Positions 35,653-43,467 of a stretch of 64,000 nucleotides of DNA are shown here, piece after piece. The DNA comes from an uncultured Pelagibacteraceae bacterium (GTDB taxonomy: Bacteria; Pseudomonadota; Alphaproteobacteria; Pelagibacterales; Pelagibacteraceae). Each line of letters starts with the position of its first letter. Position 1 is the stretch's first letter. The stretch is from positions 28,879 through 92,878 of the forward strand of contig CABXSF010000003.1 of assembly GCA_902514805.1 (NCBI GenBank), given 5' to 3'. The translations under genes were made by a program, and so were the position numbers. The notes under the pieces were generated by a model. That model was not told the DNA's origin and did not search any database. It saw only the letters and a program-made list of their open reading frames with translations.

Positions 35653-36027
35653 ATGACTTTTAGTGAATCTGTATCCACATGTTTAAAAAAATATTTTGTC
35701 TTTGAGGGTAGAGCTAGTAGATCAGAATATTGGTGGTTTCAATTAATAGTTTCACCTTCATACTTCATTTCAACAATTCTAGAAAATGAAATTGGATATT
35801 TTTTTCTAGGAATAACGTTGTTTACCTTAATTCCAGCAATCTCTGCAGGTGTGAGAAGATTACATGATACAAATAGATCAGGATTTTTTTTATTAATAAG
35901 CTTTATTCCATTTATTGGTGGATTAGTTCTTTTATTTTTTTTAATACCTGAGGGTACAAAAGGGAAAAATCGATTTGGTCCAGATCCACTAAAAAGAGTT
36001 ACTAGAAAAAGAAATAAAAAAAGTTGA
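35653..36027 (+). CDS. DUF805 membrane protein
   Basis: A 124-residue protein with about three to four membrane helices. It has the DUF805 signature FEGRASRSEYWWF (around residues 16-28), RRLHDTNRSGFFLLI (around 74-88) and the C-terminal EGTKGKNRFGPDP. I start it at the ATG at 35653, 2 bases after the channel gene's stop; an in-frame ATG at 35632 would overlap the channel gene and adds seven non-conserved residues. DUF805 proteins are widespread and of unknown function. It is the third gene of the protease-channel operon. Confidence 0.88.
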   Translation: MTFSESVSTCLKKYFVFEGRASRSEYWWFQLIVSPSYFISTILENEIGYFFLGITLFTLIPAISAGVRRLHDTNRSGFFLLISFIPFIGGLVLLFFLIPEGTKGKNRFGPDPLKRVTRKRNKKS

Positions 36028-36029
36028 TT

Positions 36030-36536
36030 TTATAACTCTCTTTTTTTTTGACTTTTATAGTCTGTTTTCTCACCTAGATTTAATTTAAGTTTTAGTTCCG
36101 CAATTTTTTTTTCTAACTCAATAACTTCTATTGATATTTGTTCTTTTTCTTTTTCATCTACTTTATCATCATCTAGAGCTTTTCTAGTTTCCTCCATTAC
36201 ATCTCCTATTGACTCACCTAGTCTAAGTAAATTATTGATTATTTCATCGCTACTGTCATGATCTTTTCTATTTTCAATTTCTTTCTTAAGTAAAGTTTCA
36301 TAAGCTGTAAGAAAAGGAGTGCCTTTTCCAATCTTTTTGCAATGTATATCTAATTCTAATCCATCTTGAATATGAAGCTGTCGATCCTTAAAATTTGGAT
36401 TACTGATATGTTCTATAGCTTTTCTCTTTTTTTCAATAATTGTCTCAATATTTTCATAACCAATATCATCAGCCAAATCTTTTAAAACCCTCTCGAATGA
36501 ATAGGGTTTTCTTGGATAACCTTTTTTCTTATTCAT
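36030..36536 (-). CDS. Charged helical protein, possibly phage-regulator-like
   Basis: A 168-residue soluble protein. Residues 10-85 contain FERVLKDLADDIGYENIETI, then HISNPNFKDRQLHIQDGLELD and KKIGKGTPFLTAYE, a layout that reminds me of phage CII-like or similar small helix-turn-helix proteins of alphaproteobacteria (a short domain with a GD/LELD element). The C-terminal half is a strongly charged coiled coil (KEKEQISIEVIELEKKIAEL). The likeness is weak. It marks the left end of the accessory island and ends 2 bases from the convergent DUF805 gene. Confidence 0.6.
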   Translation of the reverse strand: MNKKKGYPRKPYSFERVLKDLADDIGYENIETIIEKKRKAIEHISNPNFKDRQLHIQDGLELDIHCKKIGKGTPFLTAYETLLKKEIENRKDHDSSDEIINNLLRLGESIGDVMEETRKALDDDKVDEKEKEQISIEVIELEKKIAELKLKLNLGEKTDYKSQKKREL

Positions 36537-36560
36537 TTGATTAGATTATTAGAAATTCAT

Positions 36561-36590
36561 CCGTAGGCAAAGTTAAAAGTTAACCTACGG
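36561..36590. repeat. Inverted repeat CCGTAGG/CCTACGG
   Basis: Perfect 7-base arms at 36561-36567 and 36584-36590 separated by 16 bases that themselves contain GTTAA/TTAAC arms. It lies in the 219-base gap between the charged protein gene and the small membrane protein gene at 36756. It could be an operator for either divergent gene or an RNA hairpin. No poly-T tract follows, so it does not look like a terminator. Confidence 0.5.
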
Positions 36591-36654
36591 GTAAACAGAT
36601 TTTAAATGATTATATCTATAGTGTGTTTAATTTTATTGTCCTTTAAACACAAAA

Positions 36655-36731
36655 GATTAAGAGGAAATGAGCAAATTGATCTTTCGGGTTTTTATAGCCT
36701 CCTTTCTACAATTTGTGAATTCCTCTTAATC
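36655..36731. repeat. Long imperfect inverted repeat in the leader of the small membrane protein gene
   Basis: GATTAAGAGGAA at 36655-36666 pairs perfectly with TTCCTCTTAATC at 36720-36731, and inside these arms CAAATTG pairs with CAATTTG, so a transcript could fold into a hairpin with a 12-base outer and a 7-base inner stem. The loop would hold a 20-codon frame (ATG 36667 to TAA 36729) with AGAGGA just before it, so a leader peptide or attenuator is possible. The next gene's ribosome binding site begins 16 bases downstream. An attachment or recombination site is another option. Confidence 0.5.
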
Positions 36732-36755
36732 ATAAACAATAACAAAGAGGAGAAA

Positions 36756-36968
36756 ATGAAAAAAATAAAAGTAGAAGACAAGACTAATGATAATGAAATA
36801 TTTCAAATTATTGGAATACTTCTAATAGGATTTGCAGTTGTTGATTTTGCAATGTCTTGGATGGGCACTAATTTAACTGCATTCTTAGGTCCTTTATCAC
36901 AATTCACCCCACTTGCTGCAGGTTTAATTGGAGCAATGTTTTTAAACCTAGGGAATAAAAGTGAATAA
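36756..36968 (+). CDS. Small two-helix membrane protein
   Basis: A 70-residue protein, MKKIKVEDKTNDNEIF then two membrane helices (about residues 17-35 and 47-65). I place the start at the ATG at 36756 because GAGGAG lies at 36747-36752, an ideal ribosome binding site; the frame is open further upstream to 36606, but that stretch is occupied by the inverted repeat and is unlikely to be coding. No family recognised. It is the first plus-strand gene of the restriction island. Confidence 0.65.
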   Translation: MKKIKVEDKTNDNEIFQIIGILLIGFAVVDFAMSWMGTNLTAFLGPLSQFTPLAAGLIGAMFLNLGNKSE

Positions 36969-36977
36969 ATCATCAAC

Positions 36978-37007
36978 AAGATCCCCTGTTAAACAACAGG
37001 GGATCTT
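36978..37007 (+). terminator. Perfect 13-base-pair hairpin between small genes
   Basis: AAGATCCCCTGTT at 36978-36990 and AACAGGGGATCTT at 36995-37007 form a perfect stem with the four-base loop AAAC, just after the small membrane protein gene and 13 bases before the ribosome binding site of the ribbon-helix-helix gene. GC content is well above that of the surroundings. There is no clear poly-T run on either side, so it could be a terminator, a transcript-stabilising hairpin or a regulator-binding site. Confidence 0.5.
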
Positions 37008-37029
37008 ATCAAAAAATTGAAGGAGAACA

Positions 37030-37200
37030 ATGACTGACATTACAAAATATACAAATGTTTCATTAACAAAAGAAATAGCCGGAAAAATTGATACGCTTTC
37101 AGAGGAATTAATACCATATTGCCAATTAAGCAGATCAAAAGTTATTGAAATAATAGTTAATGAAAAATTATCTAATTTCAATAAATCAAAGGAAATATAA
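37030..37200 (+). CDS. Ribbon-helix-helix (Arc/MetJ/CopG-type) protein
   Basis: A 56-residue protein starting MTDITKYTNVSLTKEIAGKI. The pattern is that of ribbon-helix-helix DNA-binding proteins: a beta strand (YTNVSLT), helix A (KEIAGKIDTLSEEL), a turn and helix B (SRSKVIEIIVNEKLSNF) with the usual Leu-Ser-Arg-Ser start. AGGAG at 37021-37025 is a good ribosome binding site. It abuts the next small gene. It probably represses its own operon, i.e. the restriction island genes downstream, either as an antitoxin-like or a plain autoregulator. Confidence 0.75.
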   Translation: MTDITKYTNVSLTKEIAGKIDTLSEELIPYCQLSRSKVIEIIVNEKLSNFNKSKEI

Positions 37201-37377
37201 ATGAACCAACTAAAAATGACTTGTCCCAACTGCAACAAAACATTTTCAGCAGATGAGGCTTTACAAAAATATCTAAAGGAAAAAGAAAAAATATATCGAG
37301 AAGAAATCAAAGTTAAAGAAAAATTATTAAAAGAAAAATATAAACTTAATTTTAAGTTAACAGAAAAAAGAATATAA
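37201..37377 (+). CDS. Zinc-ribbon/coiled-coil miniprotein
   Basis: A 58-residue protein starting MNQLKMTCPNCNKTFSADEA. A CPNC knuckle at residues 8-11 is followed by a long charged helix (residues about 20-58). A single CxxC cannot close a zinc site alone, so it would need to dimerise or pair with another protein. Its ATG is adjacent to the stop of the ribbon-helix-helix gene, and the nuclease gene begins one base after its stop, so it belongs to the same operon. The function is unknown. Confidence 0.65.
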   Translation: MNQLKMTCPNCNKTFSADEALQKYLKEKEKIYREEIKVKEKLLKEKYKLNFKLTEKRI

Positions 37378-37378
37378 A

Positions 37379-38179
37379 ATGAATAAGGTAATAAAAATAG
37401 ATAAAAAACTTAAAAAAAATAAATCAATAAAAAAATCGAATATCATTGATATAATGAGTTCATTAGCTAAAATTAAAAGTAAAAAATCAAATGAAATATT
37501 AGTCTTAGCTCCCTCAGAATTAGATTATAAACCTAAAAAATGTCAAAGATGTTTTTATTTGGAAAAAAATCATAAAATTGGACCTAAGGATTTTCCTCCA
37601 CCAGTTTTCTCAAGATTTGATGTAGTTCAACAAGCTTATTATAAAGATAAAAATACATCTGACCTTACTAATGAATTGCCCTCTGGAAGAATTATGAGTA
37701 AAGATGAACTTCCAGGAAGAGTAGTCTCAGAAATATTAACAGATAATAAAGGTAGAGAATTCATTTTAGGTGGAAGACCAGATATTCTAATAAAGTTTGA
37801 TAAAAATGGTTATGGCATAATTGATTTTAAAACTACAAAAATTTCTGATGACAAATCGGAGAACTACAAATACCAATTAGAAGCTTACGCTCAAATATTC
37901 TCAAAACCTGGATCTACCAAAAGTAAAAAAACACCCTTGTTGAAACCCATCACACATATGGGAATATTGCAATTTGATCCAAGTGATATTCAAAGTCACA
38001 ATAATGATAGTTGCGATATGAGAATGAATATATCCTATTCACCATTAAAAAGAGATGAAAAAGATTTCTTTGAAAATATAACAAAGATAATAGACATTTT
38101 AAATAATCCCTCTATTCCAAGCTTCACTAAAGATTGTAATTATTGTGATTTCGTTAAAAAACAATTAAGCCATTTCTAA
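37379..38179 (+). CDS. PD-(D/E)XK nuclease, Cas4/RecB-like, with two CxxC motifs
   Basis: A 266-residue protein. The catalytic core is GGRPDILIKF (D135) followed by GIIDFKTTK (D149, K151) and the RecB-family QLEAY element at residues 166-170. CQRC (C55, C58) and the C-terminal CNYC (around 253-256) bracket the domain, as the cysteines of Cas4/AddB-type iron-sulfur nucleases do. No cas1, cas2 or CRISPR array is present. It is located right before the type I restriction genes, so it may be part of the same defence island. Whether it processes DNA ends or acts as a toxin or effector is not visible. Confidence 0.78.
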   Translation: MNKVIKIDKKLKKNKSIKKSNIIDIMSSLAKIKSKKSNEILVLAPSELDYKPKKCQRCFYLEKNHKIGPKDFPPPVFSRFDVVQQAYYKDKNTSDLTNELPSGRIMSKDELPGRVVSEILTDNKGREFILGGRPDILIKFDKNGYGIIDFKTTKISDDKSENYKYQLEAYAQIFSKPGSTKSKKTPLLKPITHMGILQFDPSDIQSHNNDSCDMRMNISYSPLKRDEKDFFENITKIIDILNNPSIPSFTKDCNYCDFVKKQLSHF

Positions 38180-38183
38180 GAAA

Positions 38184-38477
38184 ATGAAAAAAATAAATAT
38201 TAAAATAAATAATGAAATTATTAGGTGTCCCAGTTGTAATTCAAAAAATATAGATGAAAATGGGATACAGGATTTGTGTGAGCATTTAGTTTTTATAGGA
38301 ACTAGTCATTCAGATGATCCGGAAATTGATACTGAAAATTTAAATTCAAAATATGACCTAGAAAAATATGAGTTTATTACTGATTTTTTTAAAGCAGAAC
38401 TAGATGATAATTATTCATTATTTGTTGATTCAAGTACCAGACAGATAGATGTTTATTTGTTATATAAGAATTTATAA
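38184..38477 (+). CDS. Small zinc-ribbon protein
   Basis: A 97-residue acidic protein. Residues 12-22 read IIRCPSCNSKN, a CxxC zinc knuckle; a further cysteine follows near residue 31 (DLCEH) with a histidine next to it, which could complete a site. The rest shows alternating hydrophobic and charged residues without a recognised motif. It is 4 bases after the nuclease gene and 2 before hsdM, so it is probably co-expressed with the restriction system. Confidence 0.6.
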   Translation: MKKINIKINNEIIRCPSCNSKNIDENGIQDLCEHLVFIGTSHSDDPEIDTENLNSKYDLEKYEFITDFFKAELDDNYSLFVDSSTRQIDVYLLYKNL

Positions 38478-38479
38478 TT

Positions 38480-39934
38480 ATGTTTGAACAAACCTTTAAA
38501 AATATTGACGATATACTTTGGAAGGATGCAGGTTGTAGTACTGAACTAGATTATGCAGAACAATCATCATGGATATTATTTCTTAAATGGTTAGATGATT
38601 ATGAAAAAGAGAAAGAAACAAAAGCATCACTAGAAAATAAGAAATTTAAGCCTGTATTAGACAAAGAATACCAATGGAGTTCTTGGGCTATTATCAAAAA
38701 AAAAGATGGAAAAGTAGATTTTAATAAAATTCTTACTGGCCCTGATTTAAAGAAGTTTGTTGATGATAAGTTATTTCCTTATCTCTCTTCATTTAGGAAT
38801 AAAGCAGAAAATTTTAATACTATTGAATATAAAATAGGTGAGATATTCTCTGAAGTTAAAAATAAACTTCAAGATGGTTACACCTTAAGAGATGTAATTA
38901 ATGAAGTTGATAATCTTGAGTTTAAAAGTAGTGAACAAAAACATGAATTAAGCGCTTTATATGAAGAAAAAATCAAGAATATGGGTAATGCTGGTCGTAA
39001 TGGTGGAGAGTACTACACTCCAAGACCTTTAATTAAATCTATAATTAAAGTAATAGACCCTAAAGTTAGAGAAACAGTTTATGATGGAGCTGTAGGTAGT
39101 GCAGGTTTTTTAGTTGAAGCATTTGAGCATATGAGTAAATCAAAATCTTTGACAGCTTCAGAACTTATAACTCTTCAAACAAAATCTTTTTATGGAGCGG
39201 AAAAGAAAACCTTAGCTTACATTATTGGTATTATGAATATGATACTTCATGGAATTGAAAGTCCTAATATTGTTCATCAAAATACATTAGAGACTAATAT
39301 TCAAGAGATACAAAACAAAGACAGAGTAGATATAATTCTTGCTAACCCACCTTTTGGTGGCAAAGAAAAAACAAACATACAAGAAAATTTTCCAATTAAA
39401 ACGGGTGAGACTGCCTACCTATTCCTTCAACATTTTATAAAAAAACTTAAAGTTGGTGGAAGATGTGGTGTTGTTATCAAAAATACTTTTTTAAGTAATA
39501 CAGATAATGCGAGTATTGCACTTAGAAAACAGCTTCTTGAAGAATGTAATTTATTCACAATACTTGATTTACCAAGTGGAGCCTTCCTTGGAACAGTAGT
39601 AAAAACAGTCGTTTTATTTTTTGAAAAAGGAAAACCAACGGAAAAAGTTTGGTACTACCAGCTTAATACTGGAAGAAGTATGGGAAAAACTAACCCACTT
39701 AATGAGAATGATTTAGTAGATTTCATAAAAACAGCTAAATCACAAAAAAACACTAACAATAGTTGGTCTATAGATTTAAAAGAAATCAATAAAGACGATT
39801 TAGATTTATCAGTCAAAAATCCAAACACTAAAGAATTAATTGATGAAAGAACTCCAGAGGAAATTGTTAATGAAATAAAAAAATTAGACAAAGAATCCTC
39901 TAAGCTTTTAAATGAAATTGAAAAACTTTTATAA
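38480..39934 (+). CDS. hsdM: Type I restriction-modification methyltransferase subunit
   Basis: N6-adenine DNA methyltransferase of a type I system, 484 residues. The N-terminal helical domain opens MFEQTFKNIDDILWKDAG; the catalytic domain starts with GEYYTPRPLIKSII (around residues 176-189), then YDGAVGSAGFLVEAF (AdoMet site, around 200-214) and the methyltransferase tetrapeptide in LANPPFGG (around 287-294). With HsdS it makes the methylase, and with HsdR the restriction complex. It overlaps hsdS by one base. The C-terminus is a coiled coil (VNEIKKLDKESSKLLNEIEK). Confidence 0.95.
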   Translation: MFEQTFKNIDDILWKDAGCSTELDYAEQSSWILFLKWLDDYEKEKETKASLENKKFKPVLDKEYQWSSWAIIKKKDGKVDFNKILTGPDLKKFVDDKLFPYLSSFRNKAENFNTIEYKIGEIFSEVKNKLQDGYTLRDVINEVDNLEFKSSEQKHELSALYEEKIKNMGNAGRNGGEYYTPRPLIKSIIKVIDPKVRETVYDGAVGSAGFLVEAFEHMSKSKSLTASELITLQTKSFYGAEKKTLAYIIGIMNMILHGIESPNIVHQNTLETNIQEIQNKDRVDIILANPPFGGKEKTNIQENFPIKTGETAYLFLQHFIKKLKVGGRCGVVIKNTFLSNTDNASIALRKQLLEECNLFTILDLPSGAFLGTVVKTVVLFFEKGKPTEKVWYYQLNTGRSMGKTNPLNENDLVDFIKTAKSQKNTNNSWSIDLKEINKDDLDLSVKNPNTKELIDERTPEEIVNEIKKLDKESSKLLNEIEKLL

Positions 39935-41139
39935 TGTGGAAAACCGTTAAAATTTCAGATGTTTGTGAATTTCAAAGTGGATTATGGAAAGGTAAAAAAG
40001 GACCTTTTGTAAATGCAAATGTAATAAGAAATACAAATTTTAAACCAGATGGAAAACTTTCTTACGAAAATATAGCTTTCCTTGAAGTCGAAGTTAAAGA
40101 ACTTTCAAAACGACAATTAATAGATGGGGATATTATACTAGAAAAATCAGGAGGAGGAGAGAAAACTCCTGTTGGAAGAGTTTGTTTATTTAAAAATAAA
40201 GAAAGCGAAATTCCTTACAGTTTAAGTAATTTTACTTGTTTAATTAGAGTAAAGCAGCACTCAATTCTATACTACAGGTATCTTCATATATTTCTCCATT
40301 ATATGTATGCTGCTGGAAAAACTGAACCAATGCAGAGAAATTCTACTGGAATAAGAAATTTACAACTCAAAGAGTATAAAGAGATTTGTATACCTCTCCC
40401 ACCTATTGAGGAGCAAAAAGATATTGTTACTAAACTTGATGCACGTTTTAAGGAGATTGATAGTAAAATAAACCTTAATTTAAAAAAATTAATTTATATA
40501 GAAAAATTAAAAAAGTCTGTCTTAAATAAAATTTTTGGTAAAGATTTAATTAAGCTAAATGAGGCTTCAACATTAATCAAAAGAGGAATTTCACCAAAAT
40601 ATACTGAAACAGGTGGAATTGTAGTAATTAATCAAAGATGTGTCAGAAATCATATAATTAATTTTTCAAATGCAAGACGTCATAATGTAGATTTAAAAAA
40701 AGTTCCTAATGAACGGATTGTAGAAAAAGGTGATGTTCTAATTAATTCTACTGGTCAAGGGACTTTGGGAAGAGTAGCACAAGTGTTAGAAAAACCAGCG
40801 GAAAAAACAACAGTAGACTCTCACGTAACTATTGTTAGACCTAAAAAAGAATTATTTGATTTTGGTTTTTTTGGAAAAGCATTGATTAAGATTGAAGACG
40901 AGCTTAAGAAAGCTGGTGAAGGCACAAGTGGACAAACTGAATTGTCTAGGTCAAAGTTAGAAAGTAATTTTTTTATTCCTTATTTAAGATCTATTCAAGA
41001 CCAAAAAGAAGTTTCATTTAAATTAGATAAAATTTTTGAGAACACATCTGTCTCTGCTAATTTAATAAATAAAACAATTCAAAGTTTAAAAGCACTCAAA
41101 TTAAGTTTATTAAATTACGAACTAAATAAAACTGGATGA
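39934..41139 (+). CDS. hsdS: Type I restriction-modification specificity subunit
   Basis: DNA sequence-recognition subunit, 401 residues, with two target recognition domains (about residues 1-150 and 195-345), each followed by a helical conserved region. The first central repeat contains IPLPPIEEQKDIVTKLDARFKEID (split here at about 148-171), and the second IRDQKEV-like element lies near residue 350, giving the usual pseudo-dimer. The recognition sequence cannot be predicted from the protein. It overlaps hsdM by one base and hsdR by 4. Confidence 0.93.
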   Translation: MWKTVKISDVCEFQSGLWKGKKGPFVNANVIRNTNFKPDGKLSYENIAFLEVEVKELSKRQLIDGDIILEKSGGGEKTPVGRVCLFKNKESEIPYSLSNFTCLIRVKQHSILYYRYLHIFLHYMYAAGKTEPMQRNSTGIRNLQLKEYKEICIPLPPIEEQKDIVTKLDARFKEIDSKINLNLKKLIYIEKLKKSVLNKIFGKDLIKLNEASTLIKRGISPKYTETGGIVVINQRCVRNHIINFSNARRHNVDLKKVPNERIVEKGDVLINSTGQGTLGRVAQVLEKPAEKTTVDSHVTIVRPKKELFDFGFFGKALIKIEDELKKAGEGTSGQTELSRSKLESNFFIPYLRSIQDQKEVSFKLDKIFENTSVSANLINKTIQSLKALKLSLLNYELNKTG

Positions 41140-43466
41140 ATGAAGCTGACACAAGACGTGAATTAATTGACCCTAAGATTAAAGAAGCTGGCTGGGGTGA
41201 GATTGACGGAAGTTATATTAGAGCTGAATTTCAAATTACTAATGGTGAAATTAAACCTGGTGGTATTAGAGCGGGTATTATTAAAGCTGATTATGTTTTA
41301 ATTTATAAAAATAGAAAATTAGCAGTAATAGAAGCTAAAAAAGATGAACTTCCAGTTAGTGATGGTGTTGGGCAAGCTAAAGACTACGCTCAAAAGCTTA
41401 AGATTTTAACTACTTACTCTACTAACGGAAAGGAAATTTACGAAATTAATTATGCTAAAGATGAAAAAGGTAAAATGTTTATTACTTCTGAAGGCCTGGT
41501 TGATAAATTTCCTTCTCCTGAAGAATTATGGATTAAAATATTTAAAGATAAAAATGAATGGTCAAGTAAATTTGACTCAATAAATTTTGAGCCATTTAAA
41601 GGAAACAGAGAACCTAGATACTATCAAGAAATAGCAATCAATAATACTCTTGATGCTATAGCAGATAAACAACAAAGAATTCTCCTTACTCTTGCAACGG
41701 GTACAGGTAAAACAGTAATAGCATTTCACATTGCATGGAAACTATTTCAGTCTAGATGGAATATTCAAAGAGATGGAAAAAGAATTCCAAGGATATTATT
41801 CTTAACAGATAGAAATATCTTAGCTAATCAGGCTTTTAATTCTTTCGGTGCATTTGATGAAAATGCCTTAGTAAGGATAACTCCTCAAGATGTGAGAGAT
41901 AAAGGAAATGTTCCAACTAATGGCTCTGTGTTCTTTACTATATTTCAAAGTTTTATGTCAGGTCCAGAAAACAAACCTTATTTTGGTCAGTACCCTGCTG
42001 ACTTTTTTGATTTAGTAATTATCGATGAGTGTCATAGAGGTGGAGCAAAAGATGAAAGTAGATGGAGAAGTATATTGGAATATTTTTCTTCTGCAGTACA
42101 AATAGGATTAACAGCAACACCAAAAAGAAAATTTAATGCAGATACTTATGCTTACTTCGGTGAGCCTGTTTATACCTACTCACTCAAAGATGGAATTAAA
42201 GATGGTTTCTTAACACCATTTAAAGTTAAAAGAATTCAAACATCAATGGATGAATATGTTTATACGGGTGATGATGATATTTTATCTGGAGAAGAAGAAA
42301 TAAATGAGGGTGAAGTTTTTGAGGAAAAAGATTTTAATAAAAGAATTGTTATAGAGGAAAGAGAAAAGAAAAGAGTTCAATTGATGCTTGATAGTATAAA
42401 TCCAAAAGAAAAAACACTAGTGTTCTGTGCAAGTATTGCGCATGCCGGAATGGTAAGAGATTTAATTAATCAAATATCTGTTAATCCACCAGCTGATTAT
42501 TGTGTGAGGGTAACAGCTAAAGATACTAAAACAGGTGATACTCATCTAAGACAATTCCAAGATAACGAAAAAACATTACCAACAATCCTAACTACTAGTC
42601 AAAAACTTAGCACTGGTGTTGATGCACTAAATATAAGAAATATAGTTTTAATGAGACCTGTGAACAATATGATTGAATTTAAACAAATCATTGGAAGAGG
42701 AACAAGATTATTTGAAGATAAGTTTTATTTTACGATTGTTGATTTTGTTGGAGCGTCTGCAAACTTTTCAGACCCTGAATGGGATGGTGAACCTATACCT
42801 GAAGAACCACCTGAGGAAAAACCAGAAAAACCATTTGAAGCTGGTGAAGAAGGTGGAGGTGAAGAACCGCCAGAGCCAAAACCTCCTAAAGAAAAAATAG
42901 TGATTAAGCTTGCTGAGGGAAAAGAGTTGACTATTAAATCAATGTCTACTTCCCTATTCTATTTTCAAGGACAACCTGTTACCGCAGAAGAGTTTATAAA
43001 GAAACTATTTAATACTATTACCCTACCTAGTATCTTAAAAAGTGAAGAGGAATTGAGAAAACTCTGGTCGTCACCAATTACGAGAAATGAACTTTTAAAA
43101 AAATTAGAGGATAATGGTTTTACCAAACAAGATTTAAAATCTATCCAAACACTAATTGAAGCTGAAGATAGTGATATATTTGATGTGATAGAACACATAG
43201 CATATAGCAGAAAACCTATTCAAAGAGCAACAAGGGTAGCTAATGCAGAGAGTAAAATTCATAGTAATTTAGACTCTAACCTAAAGGAATTTATTGATTT
43301 TGTACTTAGCAAGTATGTTGAGGGTGGTGTTGATGAACTTGATATTAATCGTCTTAGTGATTTAGTTATTCTAAAATATAAAACTTTACATGATGGTCAA
43401 AAGGTATTGGGTGGTGCAGATAAAATTAAAAAATCATTTATAGATTTTCAAAAATATCTTTATTAA
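41136..43466 (+). CDS. hsdR: Type I restriction endonuclease motor subunit
   Basis: Translocating and cutting subunit, 776 residues, about the size of the EcoEI-type group. The N-terminal nuclease motif is KADYVLIYKNRKLAVIEAKKD (about residues 49-69). The helicase motor has LATGTGKTVIAF (Walker A, around 187), VIIDECHRGG (Walker B, around 294), GLTATPKRK and, in the second RecA domain, KTLVFCASIAHAG and IIGRGTRLFED. An acidic, proline-rich linker (EEPPEEKPEKP and EEPPEPKPPKEK) near residues 550-590 separates it from the C-terminal helical domain. It ends one base before the convergent alanine dehydrogenase gene. Confidence 0.94.
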   Translation: MNEADTRRELIDPKIKEAGWGEIDGSYIRAEFQITNGEIKPGGIRAGIIKADYVLIYKNRKLAVIEAKKDELPVSDGVGQAKDYAQKLKILTTYSTNGKEIYEINYAKDEKGKMFITSEGLVDKFPSPEELWIKIFKDKNEWSSKFDSINFEPFKGNREPRYYQEIAINNTLDAIADKQQRILLTLATGTGKTVIAFHIAWKLFQSRWNIQRDGKRIPRILFLTDRNILANQAFNSFGAFDENALVRITPQDVRDKGNVPTNGSVFFTIFQSFMSGPENKPYFGQYPADFFDLVIIDECHRGGAKDESRWRSILEYFSSAVQIGLTATPKRKFNADTYAYFGEPVYTYSLKDGIKDGFLTPFKVKRIQTSMDEYVYTGDDDILSGEEEINEGEVFEEKDFNKRIVIEEREKKRVQLMLDSINPKEKTLVFCASIAHAGMVRDLINQISVNPPADYCVRVTAKDTKTGDTHLRQFQDNEKTLPTILTTSQKLSTGVDALNIRNIVLMRPVNNMIEFKQIIGRGTRLFEDKFYFTIVDFVGASANFSDPEWDGEPIPEEPPEEKPEKPFEAGEEGGGEEPPEPKPPKEKIVIKLAEGKELTIKSMSTSLFYFQGQPVTAEEFIKKLFNTITLPSILKSEEELRKLWSSPITRNELLKKLEDNGFTKQDLKSIQTLIEAEDSDIFDVIEHIAYSRKPIQRATRVANAESKIHSNLDSNLKEFIDFVLSKYVEGGVDELDINRLSDLVILKYKTLHDGQKVLGGADKIKKSFIDFQKYLY

Positions 43467-43467
43467 A

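Noticed and set aside
36606-36755. N-terminal extension of the small membrane protein gene to 36606
   Set aside because: The extension runs through the inverted repeat, lacks a ribosome binding site and breaks a typical small protein start; GAGGAG before 36756 decides for the shorter gene.
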